This document shows, one piece after another, positions 38,431-52,944 of a DNA stretch of 64,000 nucleotides. Every line of letters starts with the position of its first letter. Positions within the stretch are counted from its first letter, which is position 1. The DNA lies in assembly GCF_002291425.1 (NCBI RefSeq), contig NZ_CP014136.1, positions 4,464,001 to 4,528,000 on the forward strand, read 5' to 3'. The notes under the pieces were generated by a model, which saw nothing but the letters and a program-made list of their open reading frames with translations, had not been told where the DNA came from and searched no databases. A program made the position numbers and the translations under genes. The DNA comes from Gibbsiella quercinecans. GTDB taxonomy: Bacteria > Pseudomonadota > Gammaproteobacteria > Enterobacterales > Enterobacteriaceae.

Positions 38431-38661
38431 GCGCTTTTCTGGCTACAAACGTGGGTTAGGTTGCCCAGCGGCGGCAGATAGCGTTGCCGTTCAGCGCGCT
38501 TATGGCCTGAATCTTTAATGAGCGGGGTAGGGCGGAAATGATTGAGCCCTCTCAGTTTATCTGCGTGCATACGGCGCTATATGGAACGCCACGGCGCAGC
38601 TAAACGGAAAGGGCTCTGGAGGGATTACATCCTCGGTGCCGCCGTTGGGCGGATAAGCCGA
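38431..38661. other. clpA-infA spacer without the serW tRNA
   Basis: In E. coli the serine tRNA gene serW lies between clpA and infA. On neither strand here do I see a tRNA acceptor stem, an anticodon arm or a terminal CCA. A small CCGCC-GTTG-GGCGG hairpin (38639-38652) follows infA. Confidence 0.55.
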
Positions 38662-38898
<237 letters not shown>

Positions 38899-38985
38899 CT
38901 ACCTTAGTTTTTAACCGGCAAGATAATGCCGAAAAACCCCCATTATGTAAAGAAGTGTTGGCGAACAATGCACCATTTCCGCAAA

Positions 38986-39711
38986 TTAGTTTGTTGAGGA
39001 GGGTGGTTCAACCTGCTGTGGGGGTATGTCTTGCTTTGCCCAGCATGCTGGCGCCAGCGCTTTACGCTGAAGGTGGCTGAGCTGCCGTAAAAATTGGCTG
39101 CGGGGGATTTCACGAGCCCCCAGCGAGGCAGTGTGGGCGTTAAGCACCTGGCAGTCAATCAATTCCCCGCCAAAAGCGGTGAAATGCTGGCAAAAAGCCA
39201 TCAGCGCGCATTTTGACGCGTTGGTGGTGCGGCTGAACATGGATTCGCCGCAGAACATCGCGCCTTGCGCCACGCCGTACATGCCGCCGACCAGTTGCTG
39301 ATCCTGCCAAACCTCGACCGAGTGCGCATGGCCGAGGTGATGCAACTGCAGATAGGCGCGCTGCACCGCCGGGTTGATCCAGGTGCCCTCCAGCGGGCGT
39401 TGCGCGCAGGCATGGACCACCGCGGCGAAATCCTGGTTCAGGGTAATGCGAAACGGGTTGGTGCGCAGAAAGCGTTTCAGGCTGCGGCTGATATGGCGCT
39501 CGCCCGGGAACAGCACCGCGCGCGGATCCGGCGACCACCACAGGATCGGCTCCCCGGGGGAATACCAGGGGAAAATGCCTTGCGCATAGGCGGCCAGCAG
39601 CCGCGGCGCGCTAAGATCGCCGCCGATGGCCAGCAGGCCGTTAGGATCGCGCAGGGCGCTGTCTGGCGCCGGGAACGCAAGCGAGTGCGGGGAAAGCTTC
39701 ATGATGCGCAT
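38986..39711 (-). CDS. aat: Leucyl/phenylalanyl-tRNA--protein transferase
   Basis: Adds Leu or Phe to proteins with N-terminal Arg or Lys, making substrates for ClpS/ClpAP encoded nearby. 241 residues (E. coli 234). Signature segments [60 protein letters not shown] and [23 protein letters not shown] precedes the ATG. The C-terminus is a little longer than in E. coli. Lies 30 bases after cydC, probably co-transcribed. Confidence 0.96.
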   Translation of the reverse strand: MRIMKLSPHSLAFPAPDSALRDPNGLLAIGGDLSAPRLLAAYAQGIFPWYSPGEPILWWSPDPRAVLFPGERHISRSLKRFLRTNPFRITLNQDFAAVVHACAQRPLEGTWINPAVQRAYLQLHHLGHAHSVEVWQDQQLVGGMYGVAQGAMFCGESMFSRTTNASKCALMAFCQHFTAFGGELIDCQVLNAHTASLGAREIPRSQFLRQLSHLQRKALAPACWAKQDIPPQQVEPPSSTN

Positions 39712-39741
39712 AGTGCCCCCTGGTGTGCGCTACAGGCGGTA

Positions 39742-41478
39742 TTAAAGCGAAACACGGCTGACACGCTGGTGGAATTGCGCATAGCGGCCTTGCTGACGCA
39801 GTAACGCCGCATGGTCGCCCTGTTCGATAATCTTACCGCCGTCCATCACGCAGATGCGATCAAAATGATCGAGCCCATACAGCCGGTGAGTGATCAGGAT
39901 CAGCGTCTTGCCCCGGCAATGTTGGCGCAGCAGTTGCAAAATCTGCCGTTCGGTTTCGGCATCCAACCCCTCGGTCGGTTCATCCAGCAACAGCAGCGGG
40001 GCCGGGTGCAGCAGCGCGCGAGCAATCCCCAGGCGGCGCTGTTCGCCGCCGGAAAGCTGGCGGCCGCCTTCACCCAGCCAGGCGTTCAGCCCTTCGTTCT
40101 CCAGCAGTTTATCCAGCCCTACCTGGTGTAGCACGGCGTTGAACTGTGCGTCGGTGGCGCCGGGGGCGGCCAACTGCAGGTTCTCACGCAGCGTGCTGCT
40201 GAAAACATGCACCCGTTGGTTCACGACGGTGGTCATGGCGCGCAGCGTGCTTTCGCTATAGCTGGCCAGCGGCTGGCCGTTAAGGCTGATGCTGCCGCTG
40301 TCGATGTCCCAGGCGCGGGTCAGCAACTGCAGCAGCGTCGATTTGCCGCAGCCGGTGCGCCCCAGCAACGCGATATGTTCGCCGGGCGCCACATCCAGCG
40401 TGATGTTCCGCAGCACCGGCTGGGGTTGGCCGGGGTAAGTAAAGTCAACCTGCCGCAGGCTCAGTGCCGCCGTTGCCGCAGCATTCGCGCCCTGGGCCGG
40501 AAAACAAACTTCCGGTTGCCGATCGATAATCTGCTTTACCCGCGTCGCGGAAGCCACAACCTGCCCCAGGTGCTGGAAGGCGCCGGCTATCGGCATCATT
40601 GCTTCAAACGCAGCCAGCCCGGCGAAGACAAACAGAGCGATCAGCGCGCCGGGCTGGGTGTTGCCGCCAATGCCGGCGGCGGCCAGCCACAGCAGCAGCG
40701 TTACCGTCAGGCCGCTGGCGAGGATCAGCAACGCTTGCGCTAGCCCGCCGAGCGACGTTTGCTGCCACTGGCGTTGTTGCCAGCGTTGCTCGGTGGCGTT
40801 GAGCACCGCGCGGAAGCTCTCCGCGGCGCCGAATACCACCAGTTCGGCCTGGCCCTGAAGCCAGGCGGCCAGATCGGTGCGGTACTGGCCGCGCAGCGCC
40901 GTCAGTTCAGCGCCAATCGGCTTGCCCGCGCGATAAAATACCGGCGGGATCAGCAACAGCAGCAACAGCAGGATGGCGCCCAGTGTCAGCGCCAGGCCGG
41001 TATCCAGCAGGCTCAGGCCGGCGGTGACCACCGCGATCACCACCGCGGCGCTGACCAACGGCGAAATCACGCGCAGGTAGAGGTGATCCAAGGTATCCAC
41101 ATCGGCCACCAGCCGGTTGAGCAGTTCCGCCTGGCGGAAACGCGCGATGCCGCCAGGCGACAGCGGTAGGATCTTTTGGAAGGTGAAGACGCGCAAGTGC
41201 GCGAGCACCCGGAAAGTGGCATCGTGGCTCACCACGCGTTCGGCATAGCGCCCTGCGGTGCGGAAAATGGCCGCGCCACGCACGCCGGCGGCAGGCAGCA
41301 TATAGTTGAAGGTAAACAGGCCGGCCAGCCCGGCCAACGCCGAAGCGGCCAGGAACCACCCAGAGAGCGCCAGCAGGCCGATACTGGCTAACAGAGTAAT
41401 GATGGCCAGTATGATGCCAAGGCTAATCAGAAACGTGTGGCGGCGATACAGCGCCAAAAACGGCAGCAGAACACGCAT
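39742..41478 (-). CDS. cydC: Glutathione/cysteine exporter subunit CydC
   Basis: Half of the CydDC ABC exporter of reduced thiols to the periplasm, needed for cytochrome bd assembly. 578 residues (E. coli 573). N-terminal six-helix membrane domain (about 15-300), then the ATPase: Walker A GRTGCGKST, signature LSGGEQRRLGIARALL, Walker B LLLLDEPTEGLD and H-loop ITHRL. Two bases separate it from cydD. Confidence 0.95.
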   Translation of the reverse strand: MRVLLPFLALYRRHTFLISLGIILAIITLLASIGLLALSGWFLAASALAGLAGLFTFNYMLPAAGVRGAAIFRTAGRYAERVVSHDATFRVLAHLRVFTFQKILPLSPGGIARFRQAELLNRLVADVDTLDHLYLRVISPLVSAAVVIAVVTAGLSLLDTGLALTLGAILLLLLLLIPPVFYRAGKPIGAELTALRGQYRTDLAAWLQGQAELVVFGAAESFRAVLNATEQRWQQRQWQQTSLGGLAQALLILASGLTVTLLLWLAAAGIGGNTQPGALIALFVFAGLAAFEAMMPIAGAFQHLGQVVASATRVKQIIDRQPEVCFPAQGANAAATAALSLRQVDFTYPGQPQPVLRNITLDVAPGEHIALLGRTGCGKSTLLQLLTRAWDIDSGSISLNGQPLASYSESTLRAMTTVVNQRVHVFSSTLRENLQLAAPGATDAQFNAVLHQVGLDKLLENEGLNAWLGEGGRQLSGGEQRRLGIARALLHPAPLLLLDEPTEGLDAETERQILQLLRQHCRGKTLILITHRLYGLDHFDRICVMDGGKIIEQGDHAALLRQQGRYAQFHQRVSRVSL

Positions 41479-41480
41479 GG

Positions 41481-43247
41481 TTATAGCTCCTCGCTGCGGT
41501 GTGCAAGTAAATCGGCAAACAGCCCAGGCTGGGTGCTCAGGGTGGCGTAATCGCCTTGTTGCGCGATTTGCCCGTCATTCATCACCCAGATCCGATCGTA
41601 ATCTTCAATTTCTTCCAACTGGTGCGTTACCAGCAGCGTGGTTTGCTGGCGAGCGGCGGCATTCAGCGCCTGCATCACCAGCCGTTCGCTGTCGGCATCC
41701 AGGCTGGCCGCCGGTTCGTCCAGCAACAGCAAGCGGCGCGGGCTGATCAGCGCGCGCGCTACGGCAACGCGCTGTGCCTGGCCAACGGAAAGGCGTGCGG
41801 CGCCGTCGCCGATCTGGGTTTCCAGCCCGTCGGGCAGGTGCGGCAGAAATTCGCTGACGTACGCCTGTTCGATCGCCTGTTGCAGTTGGTCCGCCGTTGC
41901 CTGTGGGTGACCTAACAGGATATTGTCGCGCAGCGTCTGCGCCGGCAGATGCGGGTTTTGCCCCACCCAACCCAATTGGCTGCGCCAACCTGGAGCCGCC
42001 AGCTCGCGCAGTTCGAGGCCGTTAACCGTGAGCGAGCCGCGGTACGGCAAGAAGCCCAGCAGCAGGTTGAGCAGCGAACTTTTGCCTGCGCCGCTTAGCC
42101 CGACAATCGCAATACGCGTCTGCGCCGGCACGCTGAAGTTCAACGGCCCGGCCAACAGCACCCCATTTGGCGCCAGAATTTCCAGGTTGTGCGCCTGCAA
42201 CGCCAGCGGCGTATCGCCTGTTATGGCTTGGCTACCGTTGCCCATTTGCTCGCCTTCGGCGTTCAGAAACGTCTCCAGAGCTTCCGCAGCCCCCACGGCC
42301 TGCGCCTTGGCATGATAAAAGGTGCCAAGATCGCGCAGCGGCTGGAAAAACTCCGGCGCCAGGATCAGCACCAGAAAACCGGCGAACAGCGTTACGCCGG
42401 TACCGTAGCTGCCGAAATTGAGTTCGCCCAGGTAAGAGAAACCAAAATAAACCGCTACCACGGCGATGGAGATCGAGGCGAAAAATTCCAGCACGGCGGA
42501 GGAGAGAAACGCCAGGCGCAGCACTTCCATCGTCCGGTGCCGGAAGTCCTCGGACGATTTTGCGATTTGTTCGGTCTCTGCCTGCGCCCGGTGAAACAGG
42601 CGCAGTGTGTCCAGGCCGCGCAGGCGATCGAGGAAATTACCGCTCAGGCGCGCCAGGGCGACAAAGTTACGGCGGTTGGCGTCGGCGGCACCCATGCCGA
42701 CCAGCGCCATAAAGAGTGGGATCAGCGGCGCGGTGGCCAGCAGGATCAGCCCGGCCGCCCAGTTGATGGGGAACACGGTGATCAGAATTAATAAAGGGAT
42801 AAAGGCCGCCAGGTACATTTGCGGCAGGTAACGCGCGTAGTAATCCTGCATATCTTCGATTTGTTCGATGATTATGCTGGCCCAACTGCCGGCCGGCTTA
42901 CCCTGCACCCAGGCCGGCCCAAGCTGCTGCAGCTTGTCCAGCACCCGGCCGCGAAGCTGCTGGCGGATCACCTGCCCGCAGCGGAAACCGACGCGTTCAC
43001 GCAGCCAGCTTAATAGCGCCCGGAAGGCGAAAGCGGCGGCTAGCCAGCAAAAGGACGGGATCAGCCGCTCCCGCGGCACCTGTTCAATAATCAGTGCGTG
43101 CAGTAGGGCGGCCAACAGCCAGGCCTGAGCAACGATCAGCATGCCGCTGATCAGCCCCAATAACATGGAAAGGCGCAGCCAACGCTGCGCTAATGCGCTT
43201 TGTGCTTTAAGCCAACGGGTTAACTGGTGCTGTCTGGTGTTTTTCAT
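41481..43247 (-). CDS. cydD: Glutathione/cysteine exporter subunit CydD
   Basis: Partner of CydC. 588 residues when started at ATG 43247 (MKNTRQHQLTRWLKAQ), the E. coli length; the ATG at 43295 would add 16 residues and has no usable Shine-Dalgarno. Neither start has a strong ribosome site. Six membrane helices (about 20-290), with AGPAWVQGKPAGSW and YYARYLPQM typical of CydD, then Walker A GLSGAGKSS, signature LSVGQAQRVAVARALI (LSVGQ in place of LSGGQ, as in E. coli) and Walker B LLLLDEPAASLD. Confidence 0.94.
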   Translation of the reverse strand: MKNTRQHQLTRWLKAQSALAQRWLRLSMLLGLISGMLIVAQAWLLAALLHALIIEQVPRERLIPSFCWLAAAFAFRALLSWLRERVGFRCGQVIRQQLRGRVLDKLQQLGPAWVQGKPAGSWASIIIEQIEDMQDYYARYLPQMYLAAFIPLLILITVFPINWAAGLILLATAPLIPLFMALVGMGAADANRRNFVALARLSGNFLDRLRGLDTLRLFHRAQAETEQIAKSSEDFRHRTMEVLRLAFLSSAVLEFFASISIAVVAVYFGFSYLGELNFGSYGTGVTLFAGFLVLILAPEFFQPLRDLGTFYHAKAQAVGAAEALETFLNAEGEQMGNGSQAITGDTPLALQAHNLEILAPNGVLLAGPLNFSVPAQTRIAIVGLSGAGKSSLLNLLLGFLPYRGSLTVNGLELRELAAPGWRSQLGWVGQNPHLPAQTLRDNILLGHPQATADQLQQAIEQAYVSEFLPHLPDGLETQIGDGAARLSVGQAQRVAVARALISPRRLLLLDEPAASLDADSERLVMQALNAAARQQTTLLVTHQLEEIEDYDRIWVMNDGQIAQQGDYATLSTQPGLFADLLAHRSEEL

Positions 43248-43444
43248 GAAAGAGTCTGCGTTGCTGACGCTTGCGGCAACGGGCCTGGTTAGCATCCTGT
43301 TGAAAAAGTATCTGCTTTAAATGGAAGCAAATAAGCGAACGCTAATGTTACCTCGTCACCGGGCTGGCTGAAAATAATAAAGCACATCATTGTATCAGGA
43401 TGGGAGGCGTATCAGGGGCAGGGGAGAAAACGGTGGCGCCAGGT

Positions 43445-43472
43445 AAAAAAAAACGGCTGGGAAACCCAGCCG
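43445..43472 (-). terminator. intrinsic terminator of trxB
   Basis: On the minus strand CGGCTGGG (43472-43465) and CCCAGCCG (43461-43454) make an 8-base stem with a 3-base loop, followed by nine T (43453-43445). It lies 24 bases past the trxB stop. Confidence 0.92.
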
Positions 43473-43495
43473 CTTGATCGCGAACCGCTCTGCGG

Positions 43496-45117
<1,622 letters not shown>

Positions 45118-45612
45118 ATGGCAGACAATAAAAAACGCCCGGGTAAAGATCTTGACCGTATCGATCGCAATATCCTGAACGAGTTACAGAAGGATGGGCG
45201 TATTTCGAACGTTGAGCTTTCAAAGCGCGTGGGGTTATCCCCAACGCCGTGTTTAGAACGTGTGCGCCGCCTTGAGCGCCAGGGTTTTATTCATGGTTAT
45301 ACTGCATTGCTTAATCCGCATTATCTGGATGCGTCGCTGTTGGTTTTTGTGGAAATCACGCTGAACCGCGGTGCGCCGGATGTGTTTGAGCAATTTAACT
45401 CTGCAGTGCAGAAGCTTGAGGAAATTCAGGAGTGTCATCTGGTTTCCGGTGATTTCGACTACCTGTTGAAAACCCGCGTGCCGGATATGTCCGCTTACCG
45501 TAAGCTGCTTGGTGAAACCTTGCTGCGTCTGCCGGGGGTAAATGACACCCGCACATACGTAGTCATGGAAGAAGTGAAACAGAGTAACCGTCTGGTGATT
45601 AAAACACGGTAA
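45118..45612 (+). CDS. lrp: Leucine-responsive regulatory protein Lrp
   Basis: Global regulator of 164 residues, the E. coli length. N-terminal helix-turn-helix (LDRIDRNILNELQKDGRISN, VELSKRVGLSPTPCLERVRR) and C-terminal RAM leucine-binding domain (VFVEITLNRGAPDVFEQF, VSGDFDYLLKTRVPDMSAYR). Starts MADNKKRPGKDLDRID. It lies upstream of ftsK as in E. coli and controls amino-acid metabolism and fimbriae. Confidence 0.98.
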   Translation: MADNKKRPGKDLDRIDRNILNELQKDGRISNVELSKRVGLSPTPCLERVRRLERQGFIHGYTALLNPHYLDASLLVFVEITLNRGAPDVFEQFNSAVQKLEEIQECHLVSGDFDYLLKTRVPDMSAYRKLLGETLLRLPGVNDTRTYVVMEEVKQSNRLVIKTR

Positions 45613-45732
45613 GGTACAGGTGCAAAACCTGATTAAATTGGTTACACTCCTGTTCATTCATACAGCTTCAGCGCCGGGGCGAGCTCTCGGCGTTGTTGCT
45701 ATGTCAGGCAACAGGAACCTGGAGAGCCTTTC

Positions 45733-48700
45733 TTGAGCCAGGAATACACAGAAGACAAAGAAGTCACCCTAAAAAAACTCAGCAGTGGGCACCGCCTGCT
45801 TGAAGCTGTGTTGATTGTGGTGGCGATTTTCGCCGTTTATCTTATGGTTGCGCTGGTCAGCTTCAATCCGTCTGATCCGAGCTGGTCGCAAACGGCGTGG
45901 CATGAACCTATCCATAACATTGGGGGTGGCGTTGGCGCCTGGATGGCCGATACGTTGCTCTTTACCTTCGGGGTATTGGCCTACGCGATCCCACCGATCA
46001 TGATTATTCTGTGCTGGGCTGCTTATCGCCAGCGCGATACCCGTGATTACATCGATTATTTTGCACTCTCGCTACGTTTGATCGGAACGCTGGCGCTGAT
46101 TCTTTCTTCATGCGGCCTGGCCGCGTTAAACGTTGACGATCTCTACTATTTCGCTTCAGGCGGCGTGATTGGCAGCCTGCTGAGCAATGCCATGCTGCCT
46201 TGGTTTAACGGCATTGGCGCCACGTTGGTGTCGCTGTGCATTTGGGCTGTGGGGCTGACCTTGTTTACCGGTTGGTCATGGCTGGTGATCGCAGAAAAAA
46301 TGGGTGGAGTGGTGCTGGGCATGTTGACCTTTATGTCCAACCGCTCGCGCCGCGACGATCGCTACCTGGACGACGATGAAGACGAACAGGCGCCGGGCGA
46401 GAAGCCGCCGCTAGGTAAAGAGGCGGCGGCGCTGGCTAACAGCATTGGCGCCGCGCAAGACGATGACGTGCTGTTCTCGGCGCCATCGGTTAATGAGCGC
46501 GTGCAGGATACGGCGCAGGCGGACGACGCGGCAGAGGATGAGCAACAAGCGCAGCCGGATGCCCAGCCAGTCGCGGAGCACAGTGAACCAACTGCGCCGG
46601 AAGCGCCGGTTGCCAGCACCGAGCCGCAAGCGCCTGCCGCCGAAGCAGCAGCGCCGCCGCAAACGCCGCCGCTGTATTCATTCGAATTGCCGGAAGAAAC
46701 GCCCGCGCCTAAAACACCGCAGGCTGCGGCCTATCAGGAGGACGATGAGCCTCGCCTGGGCAATTGGAACGCCCCGGTGCAGCCGGAGCGCACCCCGCAT
46801 TCCCCATTCGATTTCTCCGCCGCGCAGCGTGATGAAGATATCGGCGCGGACTTCGATTTCAACACCGTAGGCGCCAAGCCGGCAGCACCTTCCGCAGCAG
46901 AAGTGGCCGCCGCAAGCACGACCTTTATGCCTGCCTTCAGCGCCACCAGCGACGATAATCCGCAGGTGAAGCAGGGGATTGGCCCGGAATTGCCGCGCCC
47001 GAACCCGGTGCGCATCCCCACCCGGCGTGAGCTGGCTTCCTATGGCATCAAGTTGCCTTCGCAACGCCAGGCCGAACAGGAACAGCGTAACCACGCGCCT
47101 GAACCACAGGGCGCGCATGGGGCGGAGGATGACGATAACGAAGCTATGCAGGCAGCGCTGCGCCAGGAGTTTTTGGCACAGCAAAATGCCCGCTATGGCG
47201 AACAATCCTCGCAGGCCGACGATGAAGATGCCCTGCAGGAAGCGGCGCTAAGCCAGGCCTTTGCCGAACAACAGCAGACGCGCTACGGCCAGCAAGATGA
47301 GGAATTGGCGCAGCCAACTGCATCAAACCCGGTCGATACCCGCAACGCGTTCAGCTTCTCGCCAATTGCCGATCTGGTCGACGAGGGGCCGAAAGCGCCG
47401 TTGTTTACCCTGTCACCGCAAGAGGCAGAGGCCGCTGCTCAGCCGTTGGCTCAAAGCCAGCCTGCTACGCCTGCCGATGCACCCTCAACCCCAATCGCCC
47501 AGCAACCGGTACAGCATGGCTATTCACAACCGCCTGCCCACCCCGGCAGCCAGGCGCAGCCGGTGCAGCAAGCGCCAGCGGCACAACAACCCGCGATGGA
47601 CAGCCTGATTCACCCGTTCCTGATGCGGAACGATCAGCCGTTGCAGAAGCCAACGACGCCACTGCCGACGTTGGATCTGCTGGCGGCGGCGCCGAAAGAA
47701 GTGGAGCCGGTGGATATGTTCGCCCTGGAACAAAAAGCGCGCCTGGTGGAAGCCAGCCTGGCGGATTACCGGGTGAAGGCCGACGTTGTCGATATTCTGC
47801 CCGGCCCGGTGATTACCCGCTTCGAGTTAGATCTGGCGCCAGGGGTGAAAGCGGCGCGTATATCCAACCTGTCGCGCGATCTGGCGCGTTCGCTGTCAAC
47901 CTCGGCGGTGCGCGTGGTTGAGGTGATTCCCGGCCGGCCTTATGTCGGGTTGGAGTTGCCGAACACCAAACGCCAAACGGTGTATCTGCGCGAAGTGCTG
48001 GACTGCCCGGCGTTCCGCGATAGCCCGTCGCCGCTGTCGGTGGTATTGGGTAAAGATATTTCCGGCGAGCCGGTGGTGGCCGATCTGGGCAAAATGCCGC
48101 ACCTGTTGGTTGCCGGTACTACTGGCTCCGGTAAGTCGGTCGGGGTCAACGCCATGATCCTGAGCATCCTGTATAAGGCCACGCCGAAAGAAGTGCGCTT
48201 TATCATGATCGACCCGAAAATGCTTGAGCTGTCGGTGTATGAGGGGATCCCACATCTGCTGACCGACGTGGTCACCGACATGAAAGATGCTGCCAATGCG
48301 TTGCGTTGGTGTGTGGCCGAAATGGAACGCCGCTACAAGCTGATGTCAGCGCTTGGGGTGCGTAATATTGCCGGTTATAACGAGCGCATCGACCAGGCCG
48401 AAGCGATGGGCCGCCCGATCCCAGATCCATTCTGGAAGCCGACGGACAGCATGGATATCACGCCGCCGACGCTGGAAAAAGAGCCTTATATCGTGGTGAT
48501 GGTGGATGAGTTTGCCGATCTGATCATGACGGTGGGCAAGAAAGTTGAAGAACTGATCGCCCGCCTGGCGCAGAAAGCGCGTGCTGCGGGTATCCACTTG
48601 GTGCTGGCGACCCAGCGCCCTTCCGTGGATGTGATCACCGGCCTGATCAAAGCCAACATCCCAACGCGCATTGCGTTCACCGTATCGAGCAAGATCGACT

Positions 48701-49131
48701 CACGTACTATCCTCGATCAGGGTGGGGCGGAATCGCTGCTCGGCATGGGGGATATGCTGTATCTGGCGCCAAACTCTTCGATTCCGGTTCGTGTGCACGG
48801 CGCCTTTGTGCGCGATCAGGAAGTGCACGCGGTGGTTAAGGATTGGAAAGCGCGTGAGCGGCCCCAATATAAAGAGGGTATCCTGAGCGGTGGTGAGGAC
48901 GGCGAAGGCGGTGGTATCGAAGGCGACGAAGAGCTGGATCCGCTGTTTGATCAGGCGGTGGAGTTTGTGGTGGATAAACGCCGCGCCTCCATTTCCGGCG
49001 TTCAACGCCAGTTCCGTATCGGCTATAACCGCGCCGCGCGCATCATCGAACAGATGGAAGCGCAGGGCATTGTCAGCGAGCAGGGCCATAACGGCAACCG
49101 CGAGGTGCTGGCGCCGCCACGGCATGGTTAA
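45733..49131 (+). CDS. ftsK: DNA translocase FtsK
   Basis: Division-septum DNA pump that segregates chromosome ends and activates XerCD at dif. 1132 residues, clearly shorter than E. coli (1329) because of a shorter linker. TTG start at 45733 after GGAGAG, giving [19 protein letters not shown] as in E. coli. N-terminal membrane domain with four helices (about 22-185), acidic/Pro-Gln-rich linker (about 205-640) with an internal 30-residue repeat, then the RecA motor: Walker [10 protein letters not shown] and Walker [11 protein letters not shown]. The C-terminal winged-helix gamma domain that reads KOPS is present ([20 protein letters not shown]). Confidence 0.96.
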   Translation: MSQEYTEDKEVTLKKLSSGHRLLEAVLIVVAIFAVYLMVALVSFNPSDPSWSQTAWHEPIHNIGGGVGAWMADTLLFTFGVLAYAIPPIMIILCWAAYRQRDTRDYIDYFALSLRLIGTLALILSSCGLAALNVDDLYYFASGGVIGSLLSNAMLPWFNGIGATLVSLCIWAVGLTLFTGWSWLVIAEKMGGVVLGMLTFMSNRSRRDDRYLDDDEDEQAPGEKPPLGKEAAALANSIGAAQDDDVLFSAPSVNERVQDTAQADDAAEDEQQAQPDAQPVAEHSEPTAPEAPVASTEPQAPAAEAAAPPQTPPLYSFELPEETPAPKTPQAAAYQEDDEPRLGNWNAPVQPERTPHSPFDFSAAQRDEDIGADFDFNTVGAKPAAPSAAEVAAASTTFMPAFSATSDDNPQVKQGIGPELPRPNPVRIPTRRELASYGIKLPSQRQAEQEQRNHAPEPQGAHGAEDDDNEAMQAALRQEFLAQQNARYGEQSSQADDEDALQEAALSQAFAEQQQTRYGQQDEELAQPTASNPVDTRNAFSFSPIADLVDEGPKAPLFTLSPQEAEAAAQPLAQSQPATPADAPSTPIAQQPVQHGYSQPPAHPGSQAQPVQQAPAAQQPAMDSLIHPFLMRNDQPLQKPTTPLPTLDLLAAAPKEVEPVDMFALEQKARLVEASLADYRVKADVVDILPGPVITRFELDLAPGVKAARISNLSRDLARSLSTSAVRVVEVIPGRPYVGLELPNTKRQTVYLREVLDCPAFRDSPSPLSVVLGKDISGEPVVADLGKMPHLLVAGTTGSGKSVGVNAMILSILYKATPKEVRFIMIDPKMLELSVYEGIPHLLTDVVTDMKDAANALRWCVAEMERRYKLMSALGVRNIAGYNERIDQAEAMGRPIPDPFWKPTDSMDITPPTLEKEPYIVVMVDEFADLIMTVGKKVEELIARLAQKARAAGIHLVLATQRPSVDVITGLIKANIPTRIAFTVSSKIDSRTILDQGGAESLLGMGDMLYLAPNSSIPVRVHGAFVRDQEVHAVVKDWKARERPQYKEGILSGGEDGEGGGIEGDEELDPLFDQAVEFVVDKRRASISGVQRQFRIGYNRAARIIEQMEAQGIVSEQGHNGNREVLAPPRHG

Positions 49132-49160
49132 CGCGTTTCTCATCAGCTTGATTGTATCAC

Positions 49161-49183
49161 CAAGGGCCGCTTAGCGGCCCTTG
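49161..49183 (+). terminator. hairpin after ftsK
   Basis: Perfect 10-base arms CAAGGGCCGC (49161-49170) and GCGGCCCTTG (49174-49183) with a 3-base loop, 30 bases after ftsK. No T-run, but the very stable stem makes a terminator likely. Confidence 0.6.
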
Positions 49184-49327
49184 TGCAAAGAAGCGTAAAC
49201 CCAGGCGTTTCTAGGAGTAATGCACCGCCCGCGCCGGCAGACATTGGCTACAATGGCGCAGGATAGTCATTTGTTGGGCGCATGATTAGGCCCGGCGATT
49301 CATGTAACGCATAAGGTATCTGGAATA

Positions 49328-49939
49328 ATGAAAAAACTGTTAGTTGCCTGTTGTTTGCTTTCTGGTTTCGTCGCCACTTCAGCATTGGCGGATGCCGCAC
49401 AGGATCTGCAAAGCCGTTTGGCGAAGGTGAACAGTTTCCATGCCAGCTTCACGCAGGCGGTCACCAGCAGCGATGGCGCCGCCGTGCAGCAGGGTGAGGG
49501 TGAGCTGTGGGTTAAGCGCCCGAACCTGTTTAACTGGCATATGACCTCACCGGATGAAAGCGTGCTGGTTTCCGATGGGCAAACGCTGTGGTTCTATAAT
49601 CCGTTTGTGGAACAAGTGACGGCGACCTGGCTGAAAAGCGCCACCAACAATACGCCGTTTATGCTGATTACCCGCAACAGCGCCAGCGACTGGAAACAGT
49701 ACAATATCAAGCAGAAAGGCGATGATTTTGAATTAACGCCGAAATCGGCCAGCGGTAATCTGAAGCAGTTTGCGATTTCCGTCAGCAACAGCGGCACCAT
49801 CAAGAGCTTCGCCGCCGTTGAGCAGGACGGCCAACGCAGCGCCTATAGCTTAAAAGGCCAGCAAAACAGCGGCGTTGATGCGGCCAAGTTTACATTTACC
49901 CCGCCAAAGGGAGTGACGCTGGACGACCAGCGCCAGTGA
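49328..49939 (+). CDS. lolA: Outer-membrane lipoprotein carrier LolA
   Basis: Periplasmic chaperone that ferries lipoproteins from LolCDE to LolB. 203 residues as in E. coli. Signal peptide [20 protein letters not shown] ending ALA|DAAQDL. Conserved [20 protein letters not shown] and [20 protein letters not shown] line the hydrophobic cavity; W/R residues of the lid are present. Seven bases separate it from rarA. Confidence 0.97.
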   Translation: MKKLLVACCLLSGFVATSALADAAQDLQSRLAKVNSFHASFTQAVTSSDGAAVQQGEGELWVKRPNLFNWHMTSPDESVLVSDGQTLWFYNPFVEQVTATWLKSATNNTPFMLITRNSASDWKQYNIKQKGDDFELTPKSASGNLKQFAISVSNSGTIKSFAAVEQDGQRSAYSLKGQQNSGVDAAKFTFTPPKGVTLDDQRQ

Positions 49940-49946
49940 GGTCTGC

Positions 49947-51290
49947 GTGAGTAATCTGTCACTCGATTTTTCTCAAAATGAGTTCCAGCCGTTGGCCGCG
50001 CGTATGCGGCCAACCACGCTGGCGCAATACATCGGCCAGCAACATTTGCTGGCGCCGGGCAAACCCCTGCCGAGAGCCATTGAGGCCGGTCAACTGCATT
50101 CGATGATCCTGTGGGGGCCGCCAGGCACGGGGAAAACGACGCTGGCGGAACTGATAGGCCGCTATGGGCAGGCGGACGTCGAGCGGATCTCTGCGGTTAC
50201 CTCAGGGATTAAAGAGATCCGTGAGGCGATCGAGCGTGCGCGGCACAACCGCGATGCTGGGCGCCGCACCATCCTGTTTGTTGATGAGGTGCACCGTTTC
50301 AACAAAAGCCAGCAGGACGCTTTTCTACCCCATATTGAAGACGGCACCATCACCTTTATCGGCGCAACCACCGAAAACCCTTCGTTCGAGCTGAATTCAG
50401 CGCTGCTTTCACGCGCGCGCGTGTATCTGCTAAAAGCGTTGACGGTGGAGGATATCTGCCAGGTGCTGGAGCAGGCGATGAATGACAGCAGCCGCGGCCT
50501 GGCGGGGCAGAACATTGAGCTGCCTGATGAAACGCGCCGCATGATCGCCGAGCTGGTGAACGGCGATGCGCGGCGCGCGCTGAACAGCCTGGAAATGATG
50601 GCTGACATGGCTGAAACCGATGCCCGCGGTATTCGCCAGTTGACGCCGGCGTTGCTGAAAGAAGTTTCCGGCGAGCGTAGCGTGCGGTTCGATAACAAGG
50701 GCGACCGCTATTACGATCTGATCTCGGCGCTGCATAAATCCGTGCGCGGTTCCGCGCCGGATGCCGCACTGTATTGGTACGCCCGTATCATCACCGCCGG
50801 CGGCGATCCGCTCTACGTGGCGCGCCGGTTGTTGGCGATCGCATCGGAAGACGTCGGCAATGCCGATCCGCGCGGGATGCAGGTGGCGATCGCCGCCTGG
50901 GACTGTTTTACCCGCGTTGGCCCGGCGGAAGGCGAGCGCGCTATCGCCCAGGCTATCGTATATCTGGCCTGCGCACCGAAGAGCAACGCGGTGTATACCG
51001 CATTCAAAGCGGCTATGCGCGATGCCAAAGAGATGGCCGATTATGACGTGCCGGAGCACCTGCGCAATGCGCCAACCAAGCTGATGAAAGAAATGGGGCT
51101 GGGCGCCGAATACCGCTACGCCCACGATGAGCCCAATGCCTACGCGGCGGGTGAAAACTACTTCCCGAAGGAAATGGCCAATACGCGCTACTACTACCCG
51201 GCTTCGCGCGGGCTGGAAGGGAAAATCGGCGAGAAGTTGGCGTGGCTGGCTGAGCAGGACCAAAATAGCCCGACAAAACGCTACCGCTAG
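49947..51290 (+). CDS. rarA: Replication-associated recombination protein RarA
   Basis: AAA+ ATPase (MgsA), 447 residues as in E. coli, related to clamp loaders and acting at stalled forks with SSB. GTG start at 49947 with GAGG upstream. Walker [10 protein letters not shown], Walker [11 protein letters not shown], sensor [18 protein letters not shown] and the tetramerisation region [20 protein letters not shown] are present. Probably co-transcribed with lolA. Confidence 0.97.
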   Translation: MSNLSLDFSQNEFQPLAARMRPTTLAQYIGQQHLLAPGKPLPRAIEAGQLHSMILWGPPGTGKTTLAELIGRYGQADVERISAVTSGIKEIREAIERARHNRDAGRRTILFVDEVHRFNKSQQDAFLPHIEDGTITFIGATTENPSFELNSALLSRARVYLLKALTVEDICQVLEQAMNDSSRGLAGQNIELPDETRRMIAELVNGDARRALNSLEMMADMAETDARGIRQLTPALLKEVSGERSVRFDNKGDRYYDLISALHKSVRGSAPDAALYWYARIITAGGDPLYVARRLLAIASEDVGNADPRGMQVAIAAWDCFTRVGPAEGERAIAQAIVYLACAPKSNAVYTAFKAAMRDAKEMADYDVPEHLRNAPTKLMKEMGLGAEYRYAHDEPNAYAAGENYFPKEMANTRYYYPASRGLEGKIGEKLAWLAEQDQNSPTKRYR

Positions 51291-51358
51291 CGTTGCCGTT
51301 GCGGTAAGGTTAGCGGGTATTCGTTTCCCTTTTTACGCTGCTTTTCATCGCGGCGTAA

Positions 51359-52693
<1,335 letters not shown>

Positions 52694-52944
52694 TCGGCGT
52701 TTCGTTCCTCTTCGCCGTCCGGCGAGGGGGAACGTTCCTTGGCTGACAGCGCTGTTTTCCCCGCATTAATACGCCTGTTTCCTTCGTTTTTATTCCGTAT
52801 TTTTCCCTGGTGCCCATGCTCTTGCCCCTTGGCTCGGCGGCGATAAACATATTGTGCGCTGTACCCCACAGAGTGGATTGACTTTTTTATCGCCAGTGGC
52901 ATGATGCGCGCACTTTCTATTGCGTGTTCGGTCTCCATCTCACT

